Source of the DNA: Phycisphaerales bacterium UBA1845
GTDB taxonomy: Bacteria > Planctomycetota > Phycisphaerae > UBA1845
DNA length: 43,786 nucleotides
Direction: 5' to 3'
Assembly: GCA_002338715.1 (NCBI GenBank)
Contig: DDIR01000062.1
Coordinates: forward strand, 92,797 to 136,582
In this document: piece after piece, positions 27,045 through 35,502 of the stretch
How positions within the stretch are numbered: position 1 is the stretch's first letter
Layout: the number at the start of each line of letters is the position of its first letter
Notes under the pieces: generated by a model
What the model saw: only the letters and a program-made list of their open reading frames with translations
Told to the model about the DNA's origin: nothing
Database searches by the model: none
Made by a program: the position numbers and the translations under genes

Positions 27045-28983
27045 CGATCGCCTCCATGATCATTGCATCCATTTCGTCATCGATGGGTTCATCACCGCCC
27101 GCCTCGGGCAACGCTTCGGGGCGGACGAATGGGGGTGCAAGCCGATCGTACATCGGAACTTCGACACCGCGATCCCGCATGATGGCGTCGTGGATGAAGC
27201 TGCGCGTCGCCGTGCCATCGTCATCCCAATCGCGCATGCCCCGCAATTCTTCCTGCAACTTGATTGCCGAAAGCATCCGCGGCGAATGATGTAGCGCCAT
27301 TCGCACGTGCCACTGCGCGTCGTCGTAGTCGCCCGCGGCAAAACACTCCAATGCCGTCTTGTACGCGTTCTGTGCCAACCGCTCGCGACCGTGCCACATC
27401 TGACCTTCGCGAAGCCCGACGCGCAGACGCTCGATGTCTTCCGACTGCTCCCAACTCTGTCTCGCGTAAGCGTCGAAGTCTTTGACAATCTTGACCGTCA
27501 AGAGCACGATCACTTCCTGCCGCGTCATCGAGTCCGAACGCGATTTGAACAACTCACCGACCCCAGGAATCTCGCCCAATCCCGGAAGCTGCGATCGCGT
27601 GTCGGTGTCGGTTTCGCGGAACAATCCGCCAATCAGGATCGTCTGCCCATCCTGCACGATGACGTTCGTGGTCACTTCCGTGGTCTGCTCGAAGGGCAGG
27701 TTGGCCGCATTGAGTCCACCGGTGCTGTCTTCGGGGTGAAGCTCCATGCGCACGAATCCGTCGTCACCAATAAAGGGTCGGAATCGAAGCTGCGTACCGG
27801 TCACCAGAAACTCGACCGTCTGAATCGCCTGCGTCTCTGTCACCGTGGTCGTGATGTATCCGTCGCGACGACCAACAACGACCGAGCCCTTCTGCTTATT
27901 GAGGGCGAGAACCTTCGGGTTGGCGATCACCGTCGTATCCGTGATCTGTTCGAGCGCCCGCACGAACACAGCCACATGGTCCTTGATCACACCGATCGAA
28001 AGTCCACCATTGGGCACGTTGCCGGTCAGGTCCGTCGAAATGTTGGCATTGAATTTTTCAAAACGATTGGTCGGAAGCGGACCAATGTCGATGTCCTGCA
28101 CCGCCACCGATGTCGAACCGAGCAATTCAAGGTCCACGCCACCGACAGCCGCAAAGTCGATGCCCAGCGCGTTGTCGTCGGTGAGTTCGGCACTTAGAAT
28201 CGTCGTTTCGATCAGAACCTGTCGCGGACGCACGTCCAGCTCGCGAATCACCTGGGCGATGCGGTCGATGTTTTCCTGACGGTCGTGCACGACGATGTAG
28301 TCCGACGATGCGAGCGACATCGCGCCCGCATTGTCGCTGTCCGTACCGATTCCCGTATCGGTTTCAGCCGACGCCGACAGCGTTCCAACGGAAGACAAAA
28401 GCGATGTAATCGCCGGTTCGATGTCAGCCGCCCGGGCATAGTTCAGTCGAAACACGCGCGAAATAGGCGGGTTTTCTGAAGCAATGATCTCCGCCAATTC
28501 TGCCTGCGTGTACACGTAAATGAAGTTGCCTTGAGCGCGGAACGAGGCCTGGTTCATCGCCAGGATCGCTTCAAGCGCATCTTCAAAGGTGACGTTGTGC
28601 AGACTCGCGTTGACGGTTCCCTGCACCGAAGGCGTCGCGATGATGTTGCGATTCGTCTCCAGCGACAACACACGCAATACCGTGTTGAGCGGCAGGTCCA
28701 CGATGTTCAGCGTCACCGTGCCCGAATCCGACACCGAAACCTCGGCGGCCGACACATCAACGGGTTGACCCGCAGCCCCTGGCGCCGGCGCATCCATCGA
28801 TGATTGCGCACCAGCGGAACGCTCATCGTCGCCGTCACCGGCTTGCTTGGATTCCATCAACTTCTTGACGGTTTGGGCGATCGGATCGGGAGGCTCTTCT
28901 GCACGGGTCACATCGATCGCAAAGATCGACAAGCCCAGCGCGGTCAGGATTCCGTTCCAAAACCACCGATGTCTGTTGGCCAT
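27037..28983 (-). CDS. pilQ: Secretin (PilQ/GspD-like outer-membrane channel) with C-terminal extension
   Basis: The 648-residue protein has a signal-like N-terminus (FWNGILTALGLSIFAIDVTRA), a disordered Ser/Ala/Gly linker, a short secretin N-domain (VTLNIVDLPLNTVLRVLSLETNRNI), a second ring domain (LNYARAADIEPAITSLLS) and a C-terminal secretin core (ADNALGIDF..., VIANPKVLALNKQKGSVVVG, TVEFLVTGTQLRFRP, IVQDGQTILIGGLFRE, PGVGELFKSR and VIVLLTVKIV). About 150 residues follow the secretin core, with TPR-like AQNAYKTALECFAAGDYDDAQ and a long acidic tail. This extension is unusual. No AMIN domain is seen. PilQ or GspD cannot be distinguished from sequence alone. Confidence 0.9.
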   Translation of the reverse strand: MANRHRWFWNGILTALGLSIFAIDVTRAEEPPDPIAQTVKKLMESKQAGDGDDERSAGAQSSMDAPAPGAAGQPVDVSAAEVSVSDSGTVTLNIVDLPLNTVLRVLSLETNRNIIATPSVQGTVNASLHNVTFEDALEAILAMNQASFRAQGNFIYVYTQAELAEIIASENPPISRVFRLNYARAADIEPAITSLLSSVGTLSASAETDTGIGTDSDNAGAMSLASSDYIVVHDRQENIDRIAQVIRELDVRPRQVLIETTILSAELTDDNALGIDFAAVGGVDLELLGSTSVAVQDIDIGPLPTNRFEKFNANISTDLTGNVPNGGLSIGVIKDHVAVFVRALEQITDTTVIANPKVLALNKQKGSVVVGRRDGYITTTVTETQAIQTVEFLVTGTQLRFRPFIGDDGFVRMELHPEDSTGGLNAANLPFEQTTEVTTNVIVQDGQTILIGGLFRETDTDTRSQLPGLGEIPGVGELFKSRSDSMTRQEVIVLLTVKIVKDFDAYARQSWEQSEDIERLRVGLREGQMWHGRERLAQNAYKTALECFAAGDYDDAQWHVRMALHHSPRMLSAIKLQEELRGMRDWDDDGTATRSFIHDAIMRDRGVEVPMYDRLAPPFVRPEALPEAGGDEPIDDEMDAMIMEAIDE

Positions 28984-29052
28984 CGGTTCGTCTCCTTACT
29001 GATTGTTCGCGAGTTCCACTCGCAGTCTTGGACCAAAGCGGTCCTTCGTTAC

Positions 29053-29574
29053 TTACGGCATTCGCAGCTTGAGTTTCTCCGAGCCCTTACGCAGGACCAC
29101 GGAGCGTTTTTCAATTCGATCAATCACAAATCCGGCGATGCGGTCACCCACGTGGACAACCGTGCCCGACACAACTGCCGTCGCTTCGCCGAATTCATCC
29201 GTCCCGGTCAACGTCAATTGCAACTGAAGGACGTCGTCTTCGGCTTCGGCGTCCTCTTCGTTGACCACCAGCTTACTGAGGTCCAGCCAATCCATCGCAA
29301 ACGGATCACGGACCAGCGTCTCGACGATGCGCGGCTTGGGTACGCGAACCACCGGCTTGACCGCAGGCTCACTGCTCTTGACCGTGTCGGGATCGACAAG
29401 CAGCGGTTCGGCCACGGCGATGTCAGCAGCCGCTTGTCTGGGACCGCCCCAAACCTGTCTTCCAATCAACACAGTCAAGACAACCAGTCCGACCATCAAA
29501 ATCGCCGACTTCACGGGCGACGCCTTCAGGTTGGACATCACGACTGCTTTAAGATTTCCGCCAGCGTTGGGCAC
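29053..29574 (-). CDS. PilP/GspC-like pilus assembly protein
   Basis: The 173-residue protein has one N-terminal transmembrane helix (SAILMVGLVVLTVLIGRQVWG), a Pro/Val-rich linker, and a C-terminal domain of homology-region type (LQLTLTGTDEFGEATAVVSGTVVHVGDRIAGFVIDRIEKRSVVLRKG). PilP and GspC share this beta-domain and link the inner-membrane PilNO complex to the secretin. Position between pilO and secretin agrees. I chose the GTG at 29574, which has AGGCGAGAG upstream; the ATG at 29538 is an alternative that starts 12 residues later. Confidence 0.75.
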   Translation of the reverse strand: MPNAGGNLKAVVMSNLKASPVKSAILMVGLVVLTVLIGRQVWGGPRQAAADIAVAEPLLVDPDTVKSSEPAVKPVVRVPKPRIVETLVRDPFAMDWLDLSKLVVNEEDAEAEDDVLQLQLTLTGTDEFGEATAVVSGTVVHVGDRIAGFVIDRIEKRSVVLRKGSEKLKLRMP

Positions 29575-29588
29575 GCGCGTTCTCTCGC

Positions 29589-30119
29589 CTAACTGTTTCT
29601 AAAGTAAACGTGCAGCGTCATCGTTGAAACAAGCTCGTCAGGCACGTCGTCGTCGGCGCTGAGCTCCAACTTCTGAATCCGTGCAACGCGGGGCAATCGC
29701 TCGACCTTGTCGAGAAACTCGTACACCGAGGCAAACTTGCCCGTGAAGCGAATCTGAATCGGAAGGCAACCCAGGTCCTTCTGCATGATCGCTTCTGCCG
29801 GCGTGACGTTCTTGTCCGAAACACCTGCTTCCTGGGCCAACCGATCCACCGCCTCCAAAAACTCGCCAAGCTGCACGCGGTCAGGGATCGCCGCATCAAA
29901 CGATGCAATCGCCTTATCCTTGGCCCGCGTCATTTCAAACACCTTGCGAGCACGATCAATCCGTGAACCCAACGTGCTCAGATCCGCCTGCACGACATCG
30001 ACGCCCTGCTCGACCGATTTCATATAACGCAGATGTGGAGCCACGACGCCGGCTGCAAAAATCGCAGCAAACGCCACAATCCCCAAGGCAATATGAATGG
30101 GCTTTCCCACAAGCTTCAT
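29589..30119 (-). CDS. pilO: Type IV pilus inner-membrane protein PilO
   Basis: The 176-residue protein has one N-terminal transmembrane helix (IHIALGIVAFAAIFAAGVV), a coiled-coil (VEQGVDVVQADLSTLGSRIDRARKVF), and a C-terminal ferredoxin-like domain (IQIRFTGKFASVYEFLDKVERLPRVARIQKLELS) typical of PilO. It pairs with PilN in the inner-membrane alignment complex. The start at 30119 lies eight bases after the pilN stop; an upstream in-frame start at 30176 would run into the pilN coding sequence. Confidence 0.85.
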   Translation of the reverse strand: MKLVGKPIHIALGIVAFAAIFAAGVVAPHLRYMKSVEQGVDVVQADLSTLGSRIDRARKVFEMTRAKDKAIASFDAAIPDRVQLGEFLEAVDRLAQEAGVSDKNVTPAEAIMQKDLGCLPIQIRFTGKFASVYEFLDKVERLPRVARIQKLELSADDDVPDELVSTMTLHVYFRNS

Positions 30120-30126
30120 GTCACGG

Positions 30127-30738
30127 TTACTCAAATACTGGCATCTTGCAGTCCACCACGAACTCGACGACTTCAACGCCGAACTCCCGATTCGACCGCT
30201 CGTATCTCAACTGAACGTCATAGAACAGCGCCGATCGGCTCATCGCGCTGACCAGACTTCCGATGTCGCGCCCTTTTTGAGCGAATCCGGAAATCTCAAG
30301 CCGCGTCACGTGCGGCGGTGGGTCGATGTCTTTGGGCGCATCCGCCAACGACTCAGGGTCCACTTCGAACCGCAACGACTTGTTCAGGACAACGCGTCGA
30401 ATGCTCAATTCTTCCGGCATCAACTGAGCGAGTTCCCGAAAAACCTGCGCAACCAACACGCCGCCGCCCGCATCCTCGAGCAAGTCAGCCCGATGGGCGC
30501 TGGCTGCGTGCTTCCGATCCAATTCGTCGAGCCGTTCAACCAATCCGGATTGCGCGTGATAGCTTTCACGAAGCACGACCAGGTCGGTCATCGCCGCTTT
30601 TGAATCCGAGTCAGCCAACACCCCGCCCGTAATCGCCAGCCCCAACACAATCAAGAGCCCGATGAGTCGGCTTCGAGACGAGCGATGCTCGCGACGCACG
30701 TCGAGGTACCACTGCGGTGTAAAGTCGACGGGCCTCAT
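30127..30738 (-). CDS. pilN: Type IV pilus inner-membrane protein PilN
   Basis: The 203-residue protein begins MRPVDFTPQWYL, the classic short cytoplasmic PilN segment that binds PilM. One transmembrane helix (LIGLLIVLGLAITGGVLA) is followed by a coiled-coil (HAQSGLVERLDELDRKHAAS) and a C-terminal PilN domain with LEISGFAQKGRDIGSLVSAM. The start overlaps the pilM stop by four bases (ATGA) and has AAGGTGG upstream. Confidence 0.85.
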   Translation of the reverse strand: MRPVDFTPQWYLDVRREHRSSRSRLIGLLIVLGLAITGGVLADSDSKAAMTDLVVLRESYHAQSGLVERLDELDRKHAASAHRADLLEDAGGGVLVAQVFRELAQLMPEELSIRRVVLNKSLRFEVDPESLADAPKDIDPPPHVTRLEISGFAQKGRDIGSLVSAMSRSALFYDVQLRYERSNREFGVEVVEFVVDCKMPVFE

Positions 30739-31823
30739 GACGCCACCTTCTGACCCACGTTCAAGCGGATTTCGTTCATGGCCAACCCAAGCGCCGTGGT
30801 CCACTGCGGAAGTCCCGCATCCAACTCGGACGATTCAATCGCCCCAACACACGAACCGGCACTGAACGCCTTCCCCACGTGAACCGGAACCTGCAATGAT
30901 TCTGAGATGAGATCGGCGACCACAGGGTTGGCTGACTCGCCTGCGATGGTGACGTGTTCGGGTCTTTCTGCCCTGAACGTCACCGAGTAGTAGCGAAGAC
31001 ACAGCGCCACTTCTTTCGCCAACTGTTCGATGACCGGTTTGATCGCACCCCTGGTCGCCGCAATGACACCGTCGGATTCCTGCGCTTCGCTGCTCGCCTG
31101 CAGACGCAATCGCGCCTTGGTGGCGTCAGGCGTGGGCATCACCAGATCCTTGGCAATCACCGCATCCAAATGCGACCCACCGATCGGACAGACTTTCAGG
31201 AAAGCAATCTCATCACCGCACGAAATCAACACGCGCGTGTTCCATTCGCCAAAGTCCACAAATGCATTGGGGACATTGGCATCTGAACTGCGCCGCAGCG
31301 ATTGTTCATATGGACGGAAGAACGCGGTCGCCGTCGGCTCGATGCTCGTAACCTGCACGCCGAGGTTCATCATGGACTTCAGTCGAGTCTCGATGGTCTG
31401 CTCCGGAGCGGCCAACACGATCAATTCCTGCTGGGCGTTTGAATCCGCCCCAACGATCCCGGCAGGCAGCGCGCGGATCATGTAACCGTTTCGCAGATTC
31501 ACGAATCGCTCGCGTGCTTCGAAGAGCGCGGCTTCTGTCAACTCCGACTCGGGCATCTGGGGCATGCGCATGTTCTTGATTTCCAGCGCCCGGTCGGGAA
31601 TGCATATCGCAACATTGCGTCCCACGAATCCGCGAACGCCGAGAATCGATTTGACGTGCTCGAAGACACGGTTTTCGTCTTCCACGTCGGTTGGACTCAC
31701 GTCGATGTGTGCGTGTGCCAACAGGTCAAAACCTGTTCGCGTGCGTTTGAGTTGCACAGCCCGGATGGCGCGCGCACCGATGTCCAATCCAATCGGACCC
31801 GTGTTGTGTGAGCGTCCTCTCAA
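30735..31823 (-). CDS. pilM: Type IV pilus assembly ATPase-fold protein PilM
   Basis: The 362-residue actin-like protein has the GLDIGARAIRAVQL phosphate-binding opening of the PilM family, the VAICIPDRALEIKNMRMPQMPESEL segment, VTSIEPTATAFFR, VDFGEWNTRVLIS and VTIAGESANP. It binds the PilN cytoplasmic tail as a ring under the membrane. It starts at a TTG (31823) supported by AGAGGT at 31837-31832 with eight bases of spacing. Length is normal. Confidence 0.9.
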   Translation of the reverse strand: MRGRSHNTGPIGLDIGARAIRAVQLKRTRTGFDLLAHAHIDVSPTDVEDENRVFEHVKSILGVRGFVGRNVAICIPDRALEIKNMRMPQMPESELTEAALFEARERFVNLRNGYMIRALPAGIVGADSNAQQELIVLAAPEQTIETRLKSMMNLGVQVTSIEPTATAFFRPYEQSLRRSSDANVPNAFVDFGEWNTRVLISCGDEIAFLKVCPIGGSHLDAVIAKDLVMPTPDATKARLRLQASSEAQESDGVIAATRGAIKPVIEQLAKEVALCLRYYSVTFRAERPEHVTIAGESANPVVADLISESLQVPVHVGKAFSAGSCVGAIESSELDAGLPQWTTALGLAMNEIRLNVGQKVAS

Positions 31824-31831
31824 TTCGGATG

Positions 31832-31837
31832 ACCTCT
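31832..31837 (-). promoter_or_regulatory. Ribosome-binding site for a TTG-started pilM
   Basis: On the minus strand, AGAGGT precedes the TTG at 31823 by eight bases, and no ATG or GTG is better placed. It supports the rare start codon, which would lower translation of pilM. Confidence 0.6.
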
Positions 31838-31872
31838 ACCGAATGCGAATTTTCGAATGCAACTGCGGCGCA

Positions 31873-32172
31873 CTATGGGCGCGGACCCATGGGTGTGCGC
31901 GGACGACCTACATTGGTTTTATCGGTACCCTGAACCTCGACTTTGAGCGTCTGCGATTTCAGTATCAGGGCGATTTGTGCGAGAAGCTCATTGGATTTTC
32001 GGACTTCGTTAACCAGTTGTAGACGCTGGTTTCCGGCATTGGGAATCTGGGCTTGGGCGGTTGGCATCGCTGTCACCGGCCCGAACCAGACCTTCACGCA
32101 GGTCGCAACAAGCACCGCCCCAAGCAGGACGCGCAAGAATTGCCGATTCCGTCGTTTGGTTTGAACTGTCAT
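31873..32172 (-). CDS. Small membrane-anchored or secreted protein in pilus operon
   Basis: The 99-residue protein starts at the ATG at 32172, which has GGGAGG eight bases upstream. A hydrophobic N-terminal segment (LRVLLGAVLVATCVKVWFG) is followed by a possible signal cleavage region (PTAQAQ), a helical coiled-coil-like middle (QRLQLVNEVRKSNELLAQIALILKS) and a basic tail (VGRPRTPMGPRP). It does not match a named pilus protein. It is the first gene after the pilin terminator, 49 bases before pilM, so it probably belongs to the machinery operon. Confidence 0.7.
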   Translation of the reverse strand: MTVQTKRRNRQFLRVLLGAVLVATCVKVWFGPVTAMPTAQAQIPNAGNQRLQLVNEVRKSNELLAQIALILKSQTLKVEVQGTDKTNVGRPRTPMGPRP

Positions 32173-32212
32173 TGTAACCGCCTCCCGTCGGATATGGACC
32201 GAACTGGAAAAC

Positions 32213-32246
32213 CGCGACACCTTGTCGCGAACGGCATCATGCCGTT
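32213..32246. promoter_or_regulatory. Two abutting perfect palindromes in the pilus-machinery leader
   Basis: CGCGACA-CCT-TGTCGCG (32213-32229) and AACGGCAT-C-ATGCCGTT (32230-32246) lie directly next to each other, 40 bases upstream of the small membrane-protein gene and 25 bases after the pilin terminator. They could fold as tandem hairpins in the operon leader or be operator sites for dimeric regulators. Confidence 0.55.
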
Positions 32247-32270
32247 GAAACACGCGAACCCCCTCGACAA

Positions 32271-32335
32271 ACAAAAAATGCCGCCACCAACTTGGCGCTA
32301 TCCTGATGCAGGAGTCGCCGGGTTGGCAGCGGCAC
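32271..32335 (-). terminator. Structured intrinsic terminator after the pilin gene
   Basis: Reading the minus strand, GTGCCGCTGCCAAC (32335-32322) pairs with GTTGGTGGCGGCAT (32291-32278) over 14 positions, three of them G-U. The loop holds further nested stems (GGCG with CGCC, and CCTG with CAGG). It is followed by TTTTTTGT. It starts 27 bases after the pilin stop, so most pilin transcripts would end here. Confidence 0.85.
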
Positions 32336-32362
32336 AATCTTTGGTGTAGCGCCCGTAAGTGA

Positions 32363-32791
32363 CTAGAGCGCTTTGTGGGCGACCGAGTCATTGGCTGCGA
32401 ACTGACCCGTCGATTCATTGTAGTACCAACCCAGCGTATCAGCCGGGGTGCCCGTGTTCGTCACGGTCGAAACACCGGTGAACGGATTGGGCGGAATCGA
32501 TAGCAGGTATGGGCCAAAATCCGTGCCAGCCGTCCCGTCCGCCTTTGTCCCCGCGGTCATCTGCGCCACGAAACTTGCCAGCGTCGGATACGTATCGTTG
32601 TGCTGCAATCGATAGAGTTCGATCTGGGCACGGATCGTTTGCAGGTTTGTGGTGAGTGCGCTGAGATTGGCATCACCGGACGCCGTCGAAAACTGAGGGA
32701 CGACAATCGCGGCAAGGATTCCAAGCACAATGACAACGATCAAGACTTCGACCAGCGTAAACGCCTTGGTCTTGGTTCGTGGTTTGGACAT
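32363..32791 (-). CDS. Type IV prepilin / GspG-like major pseudopilin
   Basis: The 142-residue prepilin has the class III signal KTKAFTLVEVLIVVIVLGILAAI: a basic leader, cleavage before Phe with Ala at -1, Glu at +5 and a hydrophobic helix. The rest (DANLSALTTNLQTIRAQIELYRLQHNDTYPTL and DPFG-like PPNPFTG) resembles GspG/PilA-type pseudopilins of planctomycetes. The ATG at 32791 has AGGAGAG upstream. It is followed by a strong terminator and preceded by 282 bases without a gene, suggesting its own promoter and high expression. Confidence 0.92.
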   Translation of the reverse strand: MSKPRTKTKAFTLVEVLIVVIVLGILAAIVVPQFSTASGDANLSALTTNLQTIRAQIELYRLQHNDTYPTLASFVAQMTAGTKADGTAGTDFGPYLLSIPPNPFTGVSTVTNTGTPADTLGWYYNESTGQFAANDSVAHKAL

Positions 32792-33073
32792 TCGGCACTC
32801 TCCTAGAATTCTTCAATTTCCCTAAACAGTTTGACTCCGCAAACTGATTCTTGTGGTTTGACGACACTGCTTGGAGTATCGGATTGGGCGGTTTTGAACT
32901 TGATGACCAACTTGGAGGTATTTTCTGCAGGACGTTCATTTGGGCAGTTATGCTTGCCGCTTGCGGTCTGAAAGAACCCAACTTGCGGCCCCATTGCAAT
33001 CAAAGGTTCAGCCAGAGCAAACGGCAACCCTGTCTTGTGCGGGGTCGATCTGTTCTGCGCGGCTTTTTGAGCG

Positions 33074-35314
33074 CTACTCAGCCGCAGCCAACCTTGGAAT
33101 CAACTTGGCCGGCACACCTGCATGCGACAGTTGAGTGGCTTGATCGGTGGCGAATTGAAATAGCACGCGCGGCTCGTAAATCGGGCGGGGTGAGAGATTG
33201 CGGATGTTGGATTCTGCGTTGTCGCCCTTGCCCATGAAAATCGAAACCATGGTTTTGCCCTGGGCCTCAACCGCAGACACGCCGCAATAGCAATTCGATT
33301 TACCGAATGAATCGGCCAACATTCCGAAGCGGGTTACAATCTCCGCTTCATCCAACGGCAACACGAGCATGAGCACCCCGTCACCGCTGAGCCGCGCCAT
33401 CGACGTCTCCAGAAACCAGCGGTTAACCGTCTTGCGCAGCGCTCGTGGCGGTAACTCTGCCAACGACACGACCAACAGATCGTAAGCATCGCAACTCGAT
33501 CGCAATTGCGGCCAGGACATCACCGGCGACGCCAAGCCCCCCCGACCGGTAATGCGCTCGCGCAGGTGGAGATCAAACGAGTATGCATCCACGTTGTCGG
33601 TCAAACTCGGAGGCAAGAGTTCAAACCCCGCACCAGTCAGGTCGAGCACACCGACCCTGGCTTCACGCGCTCGATCAATCCCGCGAAGTGAAAACGCGCC
33701 GGAGGTGCGAAGTCGGTCACGACGCGCATCGTCGCCCGCGTGGATCGGCCGCCCCCTGCCGGAAGAATCAAAGTAGTATGACATCCACGTGGACTCAGCG
33801 ATGAGTTCGCGGGAGTGCTGCTGATCCGAAAGCCATCCGCGTCCAAAGTGCGGCATTGTCCACATCATCATGAGCACAACGGCAAACACACCGACCAACC
33901 GAGCGCGATAAGGCCCTTGCTGGCTCGTGGGCCCATGGATAATCAAAATACCGCCCGTCGCCACCATGCTCAAAGCGGCTGCGGTCAACGTCGCAAAGCT
34001 CCCCAGTCTTCGCATCAATGCCGGGGCCACAAACAGCAACACCACCGCAACCACCGCAAAGGTCATCCAAAGAAGTGTCGCACCCTGCTGACCGCGATAG
34101 GCATGGCGGCGAAGCAGCGAAATTGAACCGACCCCGATTGCATACGCCGCAAACAAAACGGGAGCGCATCCACACATGCCCCAAAGCAATACGAATCCCA
34201 ATGACTGCACAAACGGGGCATCGCATTCACGCAGCACCAGATTGAAACCGGCGACCGATGCAGCCAGCGCGATACCAGCCGCCACCGCGCTCTGGCCAAA
34301 CACGCCGACCAGTTCATTTCCATCATGCGCGCGACGGTTCGCCAGGAAGATCCCGAAGGCGGCTGCGATGAACAATCCGGAACACGCGTACGTCGCAATT
34401 TCCTGATCCAACCGAACGGTACTCGCGACGTAAACCCAAACAAATCCGGCGCACACCACCGAAGCCACCAACACCGCAAGCGCCGAACGCAAGACCGTGG
34501 GCCAACGCTGACCGAATTCCGGTTCCGTCAAACTTTCCACGTCGGGATGTCGGCTTCGAGCCTTCTTGCGAGAGACCTGCCACGTCGCGATCAAAGCCAC
34601 CATCGCCAATGGCCCGCACGCCAGTCGCATCAGCAGGAAACTGTCGCCCAACGCACGCATCAACAGCGGGAAGAACATGCACCCCAACCCCGCACCGGTC
34701 AGCAACCAGGCACTTGCAGCCAACCGCCATCGCCCGTCGGTTTCTGAGATCTGGTGTGCACAACGCGCAAGCAATCCCAGAAACGAAAAGGGCAGCGCCG
34801 CAATCGCAAACAGGACCAGCCCTTCAAGCATTGACACCGAAATGTCTGCCCACAGAAACTCCCGAACAACCGTTGCCTTGAGGCGGTGAACGAAGGCGAA
34901 CACCTCGGGTAGCGCGAGCACCATCACGCATCCGATCATCGCCACGACCGATGTGATCATCCAGCGAAGTTCGTGGTCTTCCGCTTGCTGCTGAGAAGCC
35001 CGCGCCGGTCCTGATTCTGAAACGCGGTGAGCATCGAAATTCTTAAACGTGATGTTGCGAAGCAGTCGTACCACGCGGGCCAACACCGTCGGACCCATCG
35101 CAGTCGCCAACATCGCAGCCGCCACCGCGAGTCGAAACGTCAGTGGCGACGCATCCATCGTCAGGTAGGCGCACTCGGTAAAGGCTTCGCACAACATGAC
35201 CAGCGACATACCTGCCAGCGTCGCGACCATGGCGACGGGCAAACCGGGGTGGCTGACCATCCGAGTGATCGAGTGGCGAGTCATCGAGTGGGAATTGGCG
35301 GTTGGCTGTGACAT
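33074..35314 (-). CDS. Polytopic membrane protein with spermidine-synthase-like C-terminal domain
   Basis: The 746-residue protein has about 14 hydrophobic segments through residue 500, then a soluble domain. The soluble part has a degenerate Rossmann-like pattern: ARVGVLDLTGAGFELLPPSL, CDAYDLLVVSLAELPPRALRKTVNRWFLETSMARLSGDGVLMLVLP. This recalls the spermidine-synthase fold of membrane-fused spermidine synthases, but the usual glycine-rich cofactor loop and catalytic aspartates are not evident. The start at 35314 (ATG, GAGG upstream) replaces the in-frame TTG at 35332. It lies between a TPR protein and the pilin on the same strand; its role is unknown. Confidence 0.6.
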   Translation of the reverse strand: MSQPTANSHSMTRHSITRMVSHPGLPVAMVATLAGMSLVMLCEAFTECAYLTMDASPLTFRLAVAAAMLATAMGPTVLARVVRLLRNITFKNFDAHRVSESGPARASQQQAEDHELRWMITSVVAMIGCVMVLALPEVFAFVHRLKATVVREFLWADISVSMLEGLVLFAIAALPFSFLGLLARCAHQISETDGRWRLAASAWLLTGAGLGCMFFPLLMRALGDSFLLMRLACGPLAMVALIATWQVSRKKARSRHPDVESLTEPEFGQRWPTVLRSALAVLVASVVCAGFVWVYVASTVRLDQEIATYACSGLFIAAAFGIFLANRRAHDGNELVGVFGQSAVAAGIALAASVAGFNLVLRECDAPFVQSLGFVLLWGMCGCAPVLFAAYAIGVGSISLLRRHAYRGQQGATLLWMTFAVVAVVLLFVAPALMRRLGSFATLTAAALSMVATGGILIIHGPTSQQGPYRARLVGVFAVVLMMMWTMPHFGRGWLSDQQHSRELIAESTWMSYYFDSSGRGRPIHAGDDARRDRLRTSGAFSLRGIDRAREARVGVLDLTGAGFELLPPSLTDNVDAYSFDLHLRERITGRGGLASPVMSWPQLRSSCDAYDLLVVSLAELPPRALRKTVNRWFLETSMARLSGDGVLMLVLPLDEAEIVTRFGMLADSFGKSNCYCGVSAVEAQGKTMVSIFMGKGDNAESNIRNLSPRPIYEPRVLFQFATDQATQLSHAGVPAKLIPRLAAAE

Positions 35315-35502
35315 CGTGGGCCTCGTGCCCAATCAAGCTTGCGTTCACGGCAGTGGGATTCCGTTCCCGACTGCGTTGTATACGTCTGAGTCGTTGCGTC
35401 GAACGCCTGTCGCGTTGAATTCTAACGGTTTTCGGAGCGAATCGACAAGGGAGAACCGTTGGATTCCGCGGCGAAACCAACACAATTGTCGCTCCAAACT
35501 CG

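Noticed and set aside
32803..33027. 74-codon minus-strand frame between the membrane protein and the pilin
   Set aside because: No motif, no ribosome-binding site, and composition like intergenic sequence; this stretch more likely holds the pilin promoter.
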